Shown piece by piece: positions 45,702 through 56,308 of a DNA stretch of 64,000 nt; position 1 is the first letter of the stretch, and each line of letters begins with the position of its first letter. A program made the translations under genes and the position numbers. This stretch comes from Amycolatopsis sp. FBCC-B4732 (GTDB taxonomy: Bacteria; Actinomycetota; Actinomycetes; Mycobacteriales; Pseudonocardiaceae). The notes under the pieces are model-generated. The model did not search any database. It was not told the DNA's origin and worked only from the letters and a program-made list of their open reading frames with translations. Where the stretch lies: positions 9,590,501-9,654,500 of the forward strand of contig NZ_CP095376.1 of assembly GCF_023008405.1 (NCBI RefSeq), read 5' to 3'.

Positions 45702-46340
45702 AGGGCAACACCGTATCTCGTGGTTGTGAAGATCTTGCCAGCACCGCCGCCGACGTGGGGCTAAAGCCACCCGGCGGCCTGACCCGGAGGCCAGGTCGAA
45801 GCGGACGGTGACGGTGCTGGGGACCTTCGCCACGAGTGCTCAGGCGAGGGGTGCGGAGGTGCGCGGTTCGGCTTCGAGCGACTTGCGCAGGGCTCGTTCG
45901 GCGGCGGATCGTGCCTGGTCACGTCGGCTGCGGGCATGCTCGCGGTACGGCGCCGGTCCTCGTGGCTACCTGCGCGGGCTTAGCCGCCGCTGGAGGTGGC
46001 TTGCGCCGCTGATCGCGTCGCCCGCGCGGCTGCTCGCCGTGCGCGTGGCCACGTGATCGAGGGCTCGTGCCGCCGCTCGCCTGGCTCGGCATGCGCTCGG
46101 GTCGCCCCGGGCCGCCGGTGGCTCATGCGCCGCCGGCCGCAGGCTCGCCGGCCGAGGCGGCCTGCGCCACCGATCGCGCCCGGCCTGCGCTGGTGCTCGT
46201 AACCGGCCTCGCCGCAAGAGCGCGCCCGGCCTGCGCCGCTGCTCGCCATCGGCCTGCGCCGCCGATCGCACCTGGCCTGCGCCGCCGATCGCAACCGGCC
46301 TCGCCGCAAGGCCGCGACCGGTCTCGCCGCAGGAGCCCGG
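45702..46340. other. low-complexity non-coding region
   Basis: About 640 bases of GC-rich DNA with no convincing gene. From about 46150 it contains degenerate short repeats of the type GGCCTGCGCCGCCGATCGC and CCGGCCTCGCCGCAAG. All open frames are Arg/Ala-rich shadows on both strands. Confidence 0.5.
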
Positions 46341-46620
46341 AGTGCCGCTGCCGTCCGGCTTGGCCGCGCAGCCGCCTGTAGAAGCCGCCGCAGGAGCGCC
46401 CGGAGTGCCGCTGTCGCCTGCCTGGCCGCGGAGCCCGGAGTGCCGCTGCCGTCCGGCTTGGCCGCGCAGCCGCCTGTAGAAGCCGCCGCAGGAGCGCCCG
46501 GCGTCCCGCTGCCGCCTGCCTGGCCGGAGCCCGGAGTGCCGTTGCCGTCCGGCCTGGCCGCGTAGCCGCCTGTGGAAGCCGCCCCAGGTGCCGTGCCGCT
46601 GCCGCCCGGTCGCCGCCGGG
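46341..46620. repeat. tandem repeat, period about 97 bases, three copies
   Basis: Copies start at 46341, 46439 and 46535, each beginning AGTGCCG(C/T)TGCCGTCCGG and containing CCGCCTGT(A/G)GAAGCCGCC; spacing is 98 and 96 bases. The third copy is degenerate and ends just before the rmuC stop. Spacing that is not a multiple of three argues against a coding repeat. Confidence 0.8.
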
Positions 46621-46631
46621 GTGCGGGTCGT

Positions 46632-47546
46632 TCAGCTTGCCGCCAGTTCGTCTCCCTTCCGCACCGTCGGGACCGGCGCCGGACTACCCGACGCGTCCGT
46701 CAACGGGGCCACCGTCGCCCGGAACGTCTCCAGCGCCTCCAGTTCCCGCCGCCGGGCCGACAGGAACCGCTGCAGGTGCGTGCTCGACAGGTTCAGCGCC
46801 TCCACCGCGCCACCGGCCGCCCGGTGGGCCGCCGCGGCTCCCGCGCGGACCTGCTCGACGTCCGCCTCCAGGGTCCGGTCGCTCGCCGCGAACAGGGCCG
46901 CCGAAGCCAGGACCCCGAAGCCCGTCGGGCCGCACAGGAACACCCGGCGGTCGATCAGCCACCTCAGCAGCTCCGGGTCCGTGTCCATCGCCGCGACCAC
47001 CGCCGCGTCCGAGGGGACGAACATGATCGTGCCGTAGATCGCGTCCGCCCAGCGCTGGTAACCCTTGCCCGCCAGCTCGGCCGCGCGTGAACGGATCTGA
47101 CGGACGTGCGCGCGCAACGCGTCGATCCGCTCGTCCGGGTCGTCGGTCTCGATCGCCTCCGACCACGTCGCCATGCTCGCCTTCGCGTCGACGGGCACCG
47201 TGCGGCCGCCGCCCACGCTCAGCACCATGTCCGGTTTCGCCGCGCCGCCGCCCGCCAGGTCGGTCTGCAGCGTGAAGTGGAGGTCCTCGCGCAGCCCGAG
47301 CGCGCGCGCCGTCTCGACCAGCACCTGCTCGCCCAGCTCGCCGCGCCCGCTGATCGACGCGAACGCCACCTCGTAGCGCCGCAGCGCCAGCTGCTGCTGA
47401 TCCGCCTTCGCGCGCTCGGCCGCGACCAGCCGGGCCGCCGCGTCCGCCCGGCGCATCCCGTCGTTGTACAGCCGCCACAGCACCGCGACGGCGACGAGCA
47501 GCAGGACCGCCAGCACGATCGCCGCGGTGGTCAGCACTGTCGCCAC
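46632..47546 (-). CDS. rmuC: DNA recombination protein RmuC
   Basis: A 304-residue RmuC: N-terminal membrane helix (LTTAAIVLAVLLLVAVAVLW), coiled coil, then the restriction-endonuclease-like domain with GELGEQVLVETARALGL, PDMVLSVGGGRTVPVDAKAS near 130 and GTIMFVPSDAAVVAAM near 195. It limits inversions and acts with recombination nucleases. GTG at 47546 has GGAGGAG upstream. It is divergent from sbcDC, which encode another repair nuclease. Confidence 0.92.
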   Translation of the reverse strand: MATVLTTAAIVLAVLLLVAVAVLWRLYNDGMRRADAAARLVAAERAKADQQQLALRRYEVAFASISGRGELGEQVLVETARALGLREDLHFTLQTDLAGGGAAKPDMVLSVGGGRTVPVDAKASMATWSEAIETDDPDERIDALRAHVRQIRSRAAELAGKGYQRWADAIYGTIMFVPSDAAVVAAMDTDPELLRWLIDRRVFLCGPTGFGVLASAALFAASDRTLEADVEQVRAGAAAAHRAAGGAVEALNLSSTHLQRFLSARRRELEALETFRATVAPLTDASGSPAPVPTVRKGDELAAS

Positions 47547-47768
47547 TTCGTCTCCTCCCTCCGGCCGGAATCGGACCGCGGGGACATCATGGCGGACCCC
47601 ACCGACAAAATCCGCACCCGGACCGTCGCTCTGGGTAGCTGACCTGCGAACACTTCGATTCCCCGCAGGGCGTGTCCGAACCGGCACTCTCGTGTTAGTA
47701 CACACGTTCGAGTGAGCGGGCGGCGAGCCTCCGGGTTTTCGTCGGACCCGGGTCGTACCTTGGCTTCC

Positions 47769-48920
47769 GTGAGATTCCTGCACACCTCCGACTGGCACAT
47801 CGGCCGCACGTTCCACGGCGCCGATCTGCTCGCGGAACAGGAAGCGGTGCTCGGGCACCTCGCCGACCTCGTGGCCGGCGAGGCGATCGACGCCGTCTTG
47901 GTGGCAGGTGACGTCTACGACCGCGCGGTGCCCTCCGCCGAGGCGGTCCGGGTGGCCACCGCGGCCGTCGCCCGGATCCGCGCGGCCGGCGCCCAGCTGA
48001 TCGTCACGCCCGGAAACCACGACTCCGCGCCCCGGCTCGGCGCCTTCGCGGAGTTCGCCGCGGCGGGCGGCCTGCACCTGCGCACCACCGTCGGCGGGCT
48101 GGCCGAACCGGTGCTGCTCGACGACGACCACGGGCCGGTCGCCGTCTACGGCATCCCTTACCTGGAACCGGAACCGGCGCGCCACGCGCTGGGCGTGCCG
48201 GAGGCGCGCGGCCACACCGGCGTGCTCACCGAGGCCATGCGCCGGATCCGCGCGGACCTCGCCACCCGGCCGGGCGCGCGGTCGGTCGTGCTCGCGCACG
48301 CGTTCGTCACCGGCGGCGAACCGACCGAGTCCGAGCGGACGATCGCGGTCGGCGGCGTCGAGCAGGTGCCCGGCTCGGTCTTCGACGGCGTCGACTACGT
48401 GGCCCTCGGCCACCTCCACGGCCCGCAGACGCTCGCCGAGCACCTCCGCTACTCCGGCAGCCCGCTGGCGTACTCGTTTTCCGAAGCGCGCCAACGGAAA
48501 TCGGTCTGGCTGGTCGACGTGGACGCCGATGGTCTCGGTGAGGTGCGCCGGCACGAGCTGCCGGTGCCCCGGGCGCTCGCCACGATCAGCGGCGAGATCG
48601 AGGACCTCCTGCACGACCCGGCGCACGAGGTCCACCTCGGCCACTTCCTCTCGGTCACGGTCACCGACCGGGTCCGCCCGGTGGACGCGATGCGGCGCCT
48701 GCGCGAGCGGTTCCCGTACGCGGTGCACCTGGAGTGGGAGCCCGCGGGCGGCCACGACGGCGCCCCGCTGCGCTATTCCGAAGCCGTCCGCGGCCGGTCC
48801 GACATCGAGATCTCGCGCAGCTTCCTCGACGACTGCCGCGGCGCCCCGCCGACCGAGAGCGAAGAGCAGCTCCTCTTCAAGGCACTGGAAGCGGCCGACC
48901 GGGGGGCCCTCGCGAAATGA
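47769..48920 (+). CDS. sbcD: exonuclease subunit SbcD
   Basis: A 383-residue Mre11-type metallophosphoesterase, nuclease part of SbcCD. Motifs: HTSDWHIGRTFHG at the start, VLVAGDVYDRAVPS near 45, VTPGNHDSAPRLG near 80, VVLAHAFVTGG near 180 and YVALGHLHGPQ near 215. GTG at 47769 with a TACCTT box upstream (leaderless). The stop overlaps the sbcC start by four bases. Confidence 0.95.
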   Translation: MRFLHTSDWHIGRTFHGADLLAEQEAVLGHLADLVAGEAIDAVLVAGDVYDRAVPSAEAVRVATAAVARIRAAGAQLIVTPGNHDSAPRLGAFAEFAAAGGLHLRTTVGGLAEPVLLDDDHGPVAVYGIPYLEPEPARHALGVPEARGHTGVLTEAMRRIRADLATRPGARSVVLAHAFVTGGEPTESERTIAVGGVEQVPGSVFDGVDYVALGHLHGPQTLAEHLRYSGSPLAYSFSEARQRKSVWLVDVDADGLGEVRRHELPVPRALATISGEIEDLLHDPAHEVHLGHFLSVTVTDRVRPVDAMRRLRERFPYAVHLEWEPAGGHDGAPLRYSEAVRGRSDIEISRSFLDDCRGAPPTESEEQLLFKALEAADRGALAK

Positions 48921-51868
48921 GGCTGCACAGGCTGGAGGTCGAAGCCTTCGGGCCGTACTGCGCACGCGAAGTGGTCGACTTCGACGTGCTCGGCGCCGAC
49001 GGTCTCTTTCTCCTGCACGGCGAAACCGGGGCGGGCAAGACGACGCTGCTCGACGCGATCGCGTTCGCGTTGTTCGGCGTGGTCCCCGGCGCCCGCAACG
49101 AAGCCAAGCGGCTGCGCTGCGACCTCGCCGACTCCGACCAGGTCACCGAGGTCGCGCTGGAGCTCACCGTGCAGGGGCACCGGCTGAAGATCGTGCGCAA
49201 CCCGGAGTACCAGCGGCCGAAGCGGCGCGGCGAGGGCACGACCACCCAGCAGGCCCGGGTGTCGCTGAGCTGGATCGGCACCGCGCCCGCCGGCCTGGCC
49301 CCCGAGGGCCTGATCCGGATCGAGGAGGTCGCGCGCACCGTCGAGCGGCTGCTCGGGATGACCGCGGCGCAGTTCTTCCAGGTGGTGCTGTTGCCGCAGG
49401 GCGAGTTCGCCCGGTTCCTACGGTCGGACACCGCCGAGCGCGAGAAGCTCCTCGAGCGGCTCTTCGGCACCGAGCGCTTCGCCGACGTCGAACACTGGTT
49501 CGCCGACCTGCGGGCCGACCGCGGCCGCGAGCTGGAAAAGCGGCAGCAGGACGTGCGGGAGCTGTTGGCCCGATACGCGCAGGAGGCCCAGCAGGATCCA
49601 CCGGAGACCGACGTCGCCGAGTGGGTCGCCGACGTGCTCGCCGCCTCGGGCGAACGCGTCGGGCAGGTCACGGCCGAGGAGGAACGCGCGCGGGCGGCCG
49701 CCCAGCGCGCGGACGTCTACCTGCAGGAAGAGCGCGCGGGCGCGGAGAAGATCCGGCGCGTCCGCACCGCGCACCTGCGGCTCCTGGAGATCACCGAGCA
49801 GGCGCCGCAGCGGGCCGAGTGGGCGCAGGAGGTCGCGGCCGCGCGGCGGGCGGCCGGGGTCGCCGTCGAAGCCGATCTGCTGGACCGCCGGGCCGCCGAA
49901 CTCGCCGAAGCCGAGCAGGCGGAGAAGGCGTGCGGTGGGCACCTGCGGGAGTTCGGCACCCGCGCGACCGGTGACCTGAAAGCGCGGGCGGCCACCGCGC
50001 GGGAAGAGGCCGGCGCGGTCGCCGAGCTGGTCGCCGAAGCCGAGCAGCAGCAGATCGACGTGATGCGGCGCGACGACCGGAAGCTGGCCGCCGTCACGGC
50101 CCGGCAGCAGGCCGAGCAGCTGACCGCCGAGCTGGCCGCGATCCCCGGCCAGCTGGCCAAGCTGCGGGCGGACGCCCTCGAAGCGGCCGAGGCGGAAGCC
50201 AAGCTCGACGGGGCCCGCGCCAAGGTCGAGGAGCTGGCGGCCGCGGCGCGTGACGCGGCCGAGCTGCCCGAGGCGCAAGCGAAAGTCGGGCGCGGCGAGG
50301 CGAAGCTGCGCGAGGTGATCGACACGCACCAAGCGGCGCGGCAGCGGCGGCTCGACCTGCGCGAGCGGCGGCTCGACGGGATGGCGGCCGAGCTGGCCGC
50401 CGCGTTGCCGGAGGGGGCGCCGTGCCCGGTGTGCGGGTCGGCCGAGCACCCGTCGCCGGCGAACCGGGACGCCGAGCTGGTCGACCCGGCCGAGGAACGG
50501 GGCGCCGAAGAAGCCGAGCAGGCGGCGGACGCGATACGGCAGCGGGTCGTGGTCGCGCTCGAAGAGGCGAAGGCGCGGCTGGCCGGCTTGCTCGAACGGC
50601 TGGCCGGGCGCACGGCGGAGTCGATCGCCGCCGAGCTGGCGGAAGCCCGGTCGACGGTCGCGGTGCTGACGCAGCAAGCGGCCGGTAAGGCGAAGCTGGG
50701 GCAGCAGGTCGTCCTCTTGCAACGAGACCTCGATGCGCGCACCGAGCGCCGCCGTCAGGCCGAGCAGGCGGCGACCGAGGCGACGACCGACGTCCGGGCC
50801 CTCGAAGAACGGCTGGCCGAGCGTGAACGGCGGCTGGTCGCCGGACGCGGCGAGTTCGCGGACGTCGCGGCCCGGCGCGGGCACCTGATCGGCCTGGCGG
50901 AGGCTCTCGAGGCGGTCACAGAGGCCCGGACGGCGGTCACCGGCGCCCGGGAACGGGTGGCCGAGCAACGCACGCTGGTCGAAGCGGCGGTCACGGCGAA
51001 GGGGTTCACGTCGCTGAAGAAAGCGCGGGCCGCGATGCTGCCGGACGAGCAGATCGAGAAGCTCGAACAGGGCATCGCGGAGGCCGAGGCGACCGCGGCC
51101 GGGGCACGGGCGCTGCTGTCCGAGCCGGACCTGTTCGGGATCTCGCCGGACGACGTCGCGGACGTCGACCGCGCGGCCGACGCGGCCGAACTGGCGCGGG
51201 CGCGGGCCGACTCGGCGTACGCGGCGCTGCGGGTGGCCGCCGCGCAGCACGAGGAGCTGACGAGGCTGGCCGGCCTGCTGCGGAAGGCGCTCGCCGGGCT
51301 GGCGCCGGCCGAAGCGGCGTACGCCGAACTGCGGGCGCTGGCGGAGGTCGTCAACGGGCGCGGTCAGAACAGCCGGAAGATGTCGCTGCGGTCGTACGTG
51401 CTGGCGGCGCGGCTGGAAGAGGTGGCGGTCGCGGCCACGCACCGGCTGCGCACCATGAGCCAGGGGCGCTACTCGTTCGTGCACTCGGACGCGGCCGGCG
51501 CGCGCGGCACCCGCGGCGGGCTCGGCATCGACGTGCTGGACGACTACTCGGGCACCATCCGCCCGGCGAAGACGCTGTCCGGTGGCGAATCCTTCCTCGC
51601 GTCGCTGGCCCTCGCGCTGGGGTTGGCCGACGTCGTCGCGGGGGAGACCGGCGGCGCGCTGCTGGACACGCTGTTCGTCGACGAGGGTTTCGGCACCCTG
51701 GACGCCGAAACGCTCGACGTCGTGATGAACATCCTCGACGAGCTCCGCGCCGGCGGCCGGGTGGTTGGGCTCGTGTCGCACGTCGAGGAGCTGCGGCAGC
51801 GCATCCCGACGCGGCTGCGGGTCCGCAAGTCCCGCACGGGCTCGACATTGGAGGTGCGCGCCGGCTGA
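48917..51868 (+). CDS. sbcC: exonuclease subunit SbcC (SMC-like ATPase)
   Basis: A 983-residue Rad50-like protein. Walker A LHGETGAGKTTLLDAIAFAL near residue 35, Q-loop region FFQVVLLPQGEFARFLRS near 155, two long Ala/Glu/Arg-rich coiled coils flanking the zinc hook PCPVCGS near 503, and the C-terminal ABC signature KTLSGGESFLASLALALGLA near 890 with LFVDEGFGTLDAETL Walker B. With SbcD it cuts hairpins and protein-blocked DNA ends. ATG overlaps the sbcD stop (ATGA). Confidence 0.96.
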   Translation: MRLHRLEVEAFGPYCAREVVDFDVLGADGLFLLHGETGAGKTTLLDAIAFALFGVVPGARNEAKRLRCDLADSDQVTEVALELTVQGHRLKIVRNPEYQRPKRRGEGTTTQQARVSLSWIGTAPAGLAPEGLIRIEEVARTVERLLGMTAAQFFQVVLLPQGEFARFLRSDTAEREKLLERLFGTERFADVEHWFADLRADRGRELEKRQQDVRELLARYAQEAQQDPPETDVAEWVADVLAASGERVGQVTAEEERARAAAQRADVYLQEERAGAEKIRRVRTAHLRLLEITEQAPQRAEWAQEVAAARRAAGVAVEADLLDRRAAELAEAEQAEKACGGHLREFGTRATGDLKARAATAREEAGAVAELVAEAEQQQIDVMRRDDRKLAAVTARQQAEQLTAELAAIPGQLAKLRADALEAAEAEAKLDGARAKVEELAAAARDAAELPEAQAKVGRGEAKLREVIDTHQAARQRRLDLRERRLDGMAAELAAALPEGAPCPVCGSAEHPSPANRDAELVDPAEERGAEEAEQAADAIRQRVVVALEEAKARLAGLLERLAGRTAESIAAELAEARSTVAVLTQQAAGKAKLGQQVVLLQRDLDARTERRRQAEQAATEATTDVRALEERLAERERRLVAGRGEFADVAARRGHLIGLAEALEAVTEARTAVTGARERVAEQRTLVEAAVTAKGFTSLKKARAAMLPDEQIEKLEQGIAEAEATAAGARALLSEPDLFGISPDDVADVDRAADAAELARARADSAYAALRVAAAQHEELTRLAGLLRKALAGLAPAEAAYAELRALAEVVNGRGQNSRKMSLRSYVLAARLEEVAVAATHRLRTMSQGRYSFVHSDAAGARGTRGGLGIDVLDDYSGTIRPAKTLSGGESFLASLALALGLADVVAGETGGALLDTLFVDEGFGTLDAETLDVVMNILDELRAGGRVVGLVSHVEELRQRIPTRLRVRKSRTGSTLEVRAG

Positions 51869-51889
51869 TCGCTCGGACAAGATGAAGCC

Positions 51890-52081
51890 ATGACGGACCA
51901 GCCGCCGAACGGCCTGCCCCGCTACCGCCTGCTCACCGGCCCCGACGACGCGAAGTTCTGCCACCGCGTCAGCGAGGCACTGGAGCTCGGCTACCGCCTG
52001 CACGGCTCACCGGCCGCGACGTTCGACGGCGATCAGGTGATCGTGGCCCAGGCCCTGTTGTGGCAGGGCGAGCAGGGCTGA
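51890..52081 (+). CDS. DUF1737 protein
   Basis: A 63-residue protein that is almost entirely one DUF1737 domain: YRLLTGPDDAKFCHRVSEAL and LGYRLHGSPAATFDGDQVIV. It resembles small proteins described as possible DNA- or protein-binding tails elsewhere; function unknown. ATG at 51890, 21 bases after sbcC, so probably in the same transcript. Confidence 0.85.
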   Translation: MTDQPPNGLPRYRLLTGPDDAKFCHRVSEALELGYRLHGSPAATFDGDQVIVAQALLWQGEQG

Positions 52082-52087
52082 CGCGGC

Positions 52088-53683
52088 TCAGCCGGCGGCT
52101 CGCTGGAGGTACCTGCCGGCGTAGGAGCACCACGGGGTCCACCGGCGCGCATGCTCCGGCAACGACTCCGGAGAGATGCCCAGTGCTTCGGCGCCGTGCC
52201 GGACCGCGGCGTCCTCGACGAGCAGGACGTCCGGGGCGCCGAGGACGCGCATCAGCACGTAGTCGGCGGTCGACGCGTCGATGCCGGGGCACGCCAGCAG
52301 CTCCGCCCGCAGGTCGGCGGCATCCCGGCCGACGTGCACGTCGAGCCGCCCCTCGGCCAGCGCGACCGCGACGGGGTGGCCGGTGGCCGCCAGCTGGGCC
52401 GTGGCTGGGAAAAGCCGCGTGACGCCCCACTCGCCGGGGATCTCCTCGCCGAGGCCGCGGAGGGGGCTAGGCGAACGGGCCGAGTCGAACGCCCTGAGCG
52501 GGCCGGGCGTTCCGGGCGAGCTGAGCTGGCCGAGCGACCCGAGCGAGTTGAGCACCCTAGGCGAGCTGAGCGGATCGGGCGCTCCGGGCGAGTTGAGCAC
52601 CCCGGGTGAGCTGAGCGGACCGAGCGCCCCGGGTGCCCTGAGCGGACCGGGCACCTCGTCGCCGAGCAGGGTGCGGAGCAGCAGTTCCTCGCCGTCTACC
52701 GTGCCGGGCACCCGGATTCCCGGCGCCGCCGCCACCAGCGGGGCCAGCGCCGGGTCGGCGCCGAGCACACGCGTGACCGCCGCCGGGTCGGCGTCGAGGT
52801 CGAGCAGGCGGCGGACCCGGCTGACCGCGCTGCCGAGGTCGCGCAGGTCGGTGAGCACCAGCTCGCAGCGAACGTGGTCCGGTCGCGGCGTCAGCCGGAC
52901 GACGCCGGTGCCGTGGGCGAGCCGCAGCGACCGGGCGTAGGACTCCGAAGTGACGACCTCGACCCCCGGCAACGCGTGGTCGGCGAAGAACCGAAGCAGC
53001 CCCAGAGCGTCGAACGGTGGCCGGAACGGCAGGCGCAGGCTGAGGCGCGTCCCGCTCACGTCGCCGTGGCGCCCCCGTCGTGAAGCCGCGAAGGCGCGAA
53101 GCTGCGAAGGCGTTGTCGCGAACACTTCGCGGATCGTCTCGTTGAACTGCCGCACACTCGAGAACCCCGCCGCGAACGCGACGTCGGTCAGCGGCAGCTC
53201 GGACAGCTCGATGAGCAGCCGGGCCGAGTGGGCGCGGTGCGCCCGGGCCAGGGCGAGCGGGCCCGCGCCGAGTTCGGCGGTGAGGACCCGGCCGAGCTGG
53301 CGTTCCGAATAGCCGAGCCGGCGTGCGAGGCCGGGGACGCCTTCGCGCTCCACAGTCCCGTCCGAGATCAGGCGCATCGCCCGCGCCGCGAGGTCGGCGC
53401 GGACGTTCCAGTCGGGCGAGCCGGGCACGGCGTCGGGCAGGCAGCGGCGGCAGGCGCGGAAGCCGTTGGCCTGCGCGGCCGCCGACGTCGGGAAGAAGCG
53501 GACGTTCTGCGCTTTCGGCGTCGACGCCGGGCACGACGGGCGGCAGTAGATGCCGGTGGTGCGGACGGCCATGATGAACTGGCCGTCGAAGCGCGAGTCG
53601 CGGGCGGTGACCACGCGGTAGCAGCGTTCGACGTCGCGCCAGAGCGCCGGCGCTTCGGTTGTCGTGACCATGGATTCGAGCAT
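52088..53683 (-). CDS. Ada-AlkA fusion: regulator and 3-methyladenine glycosylase, with internal repeat
   Basis: A 531-residue protein: Ada zinc-binding methyl-acceptor domain (FDGQFIMAVRTTGIYCRPSC, GFRACRRCLPD; four Cys), AraC-type helix-turn-helix (about 110 to 200; SERQLGRVLTAELGAGPLAL), and AlkA glycosylase (about 215 on) with a CPGIDASTADYVLMR hairpin and VEDAAV catalytic Asp. It should sense and repair alkylated DNA. Odd: where AlkA normally has LGQQVS-AAAR there is a 65-residue Gly/Pro/Ser/Leu-rich repeat (PLSSPGVLNS, PLSSPRVLNS), matched by tandem DNA repeats at about 52480-52660. ATG at 53671 is an alternative start. Confidence 0.9.
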   Translation of the reverse strand: MLESMVTTTEAPALWRDVERCYRVVTARDSRFDGQFIMAVRTTGIYCRPSCPASTPKAQNVRFFPTSAAAQANGFRACRRCLPDAVPGSPDWNVRADLAARAMRLISDGTVEREGVPGLARRLGYSERQLGRVLTAELGAGPLALARAHRAHSARLLIELSELPLTDVAFAAGFSSVRQFNETIREVFATTPSQLRAFAASRRGRHGDVSGTRLSLRLPFRPPFDALGLLRFFADHALPGVEVVTSESYARSLRLAHGTGVVRLTPRPDHVRCELVLTDLRDLGSAVSRVRRLLDLDADPAAVTRVLGADPALAPLVAAAPGIRVPGTVDGEELLLRTLLGDEVPGPLRAPGALGPLSSPGVLNSPGAPDPLSSPRVLNSLGSLGQLSSPGTPGPLRAFDSARSPSPLRGLGEEIPGEWGVTRLFPATAQLAATGHPVAVALAEGRLDVHVGRDAADLRAELLACPGIDASTADYVLMRVLGAPDVLLVEDAAVRHGAEALGISPESLPEHARRWTPWCSYAGRYLQRAAG

Positions 53684-53773
53684 GCCAGCAGGTCAGCGCC
53701 GTGGCTGGCGGAAATCCGACGCGGCGTCGGGTGCGTGGGGCCCGACCGGGGCAGCCACGTAGACTGCGGGGTC

Positions 53774-54856
<1,083 letters not shown>

Positions 54857-54889
54857 CGCACGCCTGGTGAGCAAGAACTACTGAGTGTT

Positions 54890-54929
54890 GCTTTCATTCG
54901 GCGCAGGGTATGCTGCGTCCAATGAAAGC
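54890..54929 (+). promoter_or_regulatory. palindromic operator over leaderless promoter
   Basis: Arms of 17 bases (54890-54906 and 54913-54929) match at 15 positions, the outer nine (GCTTTCATT / AATGAAAGC) perfectly. TATGCT at 54909-54914 is a good -10 box, with TTGCTT at 54888-54893 as -35, placing the transcript start at the ATG 54922. A repressor here would block transcription; the HTH-nucleotidyltransferase encoded next is the obvious candidate. Confidence 0.75.
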
Positions 54930-55515
54930 TTCGCCGAGTTTGCTGCCTTTGCTGCGTTCGCGCATGCAGGGCGAGCTGCTGGCGCTGGTCCTGCTGCACC
55001 CGGAGCGCGAATACAGCATCACCGAGCTCGCCGAGGCCTGTGGTGTCACGCCGACGGCCGTGCTGCGCGAGGTCGAACGGCTCGTGGGTGGCGGCATCCT
55101 GGAAGACCGGCGAGTCGGCCGGAGCCGGCTTGTCAAAGCCCGCACGGACACCCCGCTCTACCGGCCGTTGAGCGAGGTCATCGCGGTCACCTTCGGGCCG
55201 CTGCCGCTGCTCGCCGAGGCTTTGTCGGGTCTGACGGGTGTGCACGAGGCCTACATCTACGGGTCCTGGGCCGCGCGCTACCGCGGCGAACCGGGCCCGC
55301 CGCCCGGGGACGTCGACGTGCTCGTCGTCGGTTCGCCTGACCCGGACGTGCTCTTCGACCTGGCTGAAGGCGTGTCGCGCCGGCTGGGCCGTGAGGTCAA
55401 CGTCCACCGGATCTCGCCGGCCTCGTGGGCGGCAGGCAGCACGGATCCGTTTCTCGTCAGCGTGCGTGAGCGTCCGCTGGTCCCGTTGTCCCTCGACCAG
55501 GAGCCATCCCGATGA
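54922..55515 (+). CDS. HTH-nucleotidyltransferase (MntA-like antitoxin)
   Basis: A 197-residue fusion: winged helix-turn-helix (about 10 to 75; EYSITELAEACGVTPTAVLR) and minimal nucleotidyltransferase (about 95 to 190) with the motif YGSWAARYRGEP then GDVDVLVVG, i.e. GSx14DxD. MNT-fold partners of HEPN toxins AMPylate the toxin and block it; the fused HTH suggests autoregulation through the palindrome at 54890-54929. Compared with the usual GSx10DxD the loop is longer. ATG at 54922 is preferred over 54910 since 54910 lies inside the -10 box. The next gene overlaps by four bases. Confidence 0.85.
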   Translation: MKASPSLLPLLRSRMQGELLALVLLHPEREYSITELAEACGVTPTAVLREVERLVGGGILEDRRVGRSRLVKARTDTPLYRPLSEVIAVTFGPLPLLAEALSGLTGVHEAYIYGSWAARYRGEPGPPPGDVDVLVVGSPDPDVLFDLAEGVSRRLGREVNVHRISPASWAAGSTDPFLVSVRERPLVPLSLDQEPSR

Positions 55516-55979
55516 CCCCGTGGAACCAAGGGCGCGCCACGATCGACGCGCTCATCGCGCGCGGTTCCCTCGAACACGTCCCGGCTTCACGGGAAGCCGC
55601 GGAAGGGGAGCTCGCCAGGGCTCGTACCCACGTCGGTTCGGCGCGGCAGCTGCTGAACTCGGATCCGGAAGGCGCCTACACGCTGGCGTACGACGGCGCC
55701 CGCCGGGCTTTGGCGGCCATCCTGCAGAACCAGGGCCTGCGTGCGACGAGCCGCGGTGGCCACATCGCCGTCTACGAAGCGGTTCTCGCGCAGCTCGATC
55801 CGCCGCTGGGGCCGCTTCTGCGTCCCTTCAACCGGATGCGGGTTCGGCGCAACGAAGTCGCCTACCGTTCTTCCGTGGCACCTTCGGTGACTGCTGAAGA
55901 TGTGACAGCCGACGTGGCGAAGGTCGAGGACCTCATCGGGGTCGCGGAGAAGGCGATCCCGAACATGTCCCGCTACTGA
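55512..55979 (+). CDS. HEPN domain protein (HepT-like)
   Basis: A 155-residue helical protein with a HEPN-type core: [20 protein letters not shown] near 53, [14 protein letters not shown] near 83 and [11 protein letters not shown] near 110. The conserved Arg-Asn is present, but the usual His of RxxxxH is Tyr (R113, Y118), as in the UPF0332-type subgroup, so RNase activity is uncertain. ATG overlaps the preceding stop (ATGA) and the stop overlaps the next start (TGATG). With the nucleotidyltransferase it forms an MNT/HEPN module. Confidence 0.85.
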   Translation: MTPWNQGRATIDALIARGSLEHVPASREAAEGELARARTHVGSARQLLNSDPEGAYTLAYDGARRALAAILQNQGLRATSRGGHIAVYEAVLAQLDPPLGPLLRPFNRMRVRRNEVAYRSSVAPSVTAEDVTADVAKVEDLIGVAEKAIPNMSRY

Positions 55980-56305
55980 TGGTGAGCCGCCCGCTCACGC
56001 GGAACGAGCGCGAGACCCTGGAAGTCCTTCTCGCGGGGGACTTCCCGGGCGCCGCTGAACTGCGGGTGCAGGCCGCCACCGCGAAGGTGAGCGGCCGCTG
56101 CGGTTGCGGGTGCCCGACCGTCGATCTCGAAGTCGATGCGGACGCGCCCACGTTCGAGGTCGCCGAGCGGGTGGCGGTCGAAGCCGACGTGCCGGGCGGC
56201 GGGCTCATCGTGTTCGTCGACGAAGGCCGGTTGTCGGCGCTCGAATACTGGACTGTCGAGGACGAGCCACCGGCCGCGTTTCCGGCACCGGAAGAGATCC
56301 GTTGA
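55979..56305 (+). CDS. conserved CGCGCP-motif protein, unknown function
   Basis: A 108-residue protein with [20 protein letters not shown] at the start, a cysteine cluster [15 protein letters not shown] near residue 40, and [19 protein letters not shown] near 78. The three closely spaced Cys may bind a metal. It is translationally coupled to the HEPN gene and ends at a terminator, so it is the third member of the operon. Function unknown. Confidence 0.8.
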   Translation: MVSRPLTRNERETLEVLLAGDFPGAAELRVQAATAKVSGRCGCGCPTVDLEVDADAPTFEVAERVAVEADVPGGGLIVFVDEGRLSALEYWTVEDEPPAAFPAPEEIR

Positions 56306-56308
56306 GAA

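Noticed and set aside
45840..46380. Several Arg/Ala-rich frames between ispH region and rmuC as possible genes.
   Set aside because: Frames on both strands follow the short DNA repeats and lack ribosome sites and normal codon bias.
46341..46620. Repeats as a possible CRISPR array.
   Set aside because: Units of about 97 bases repeat throughout without unique spacers, there are only three copies and no cas gene.
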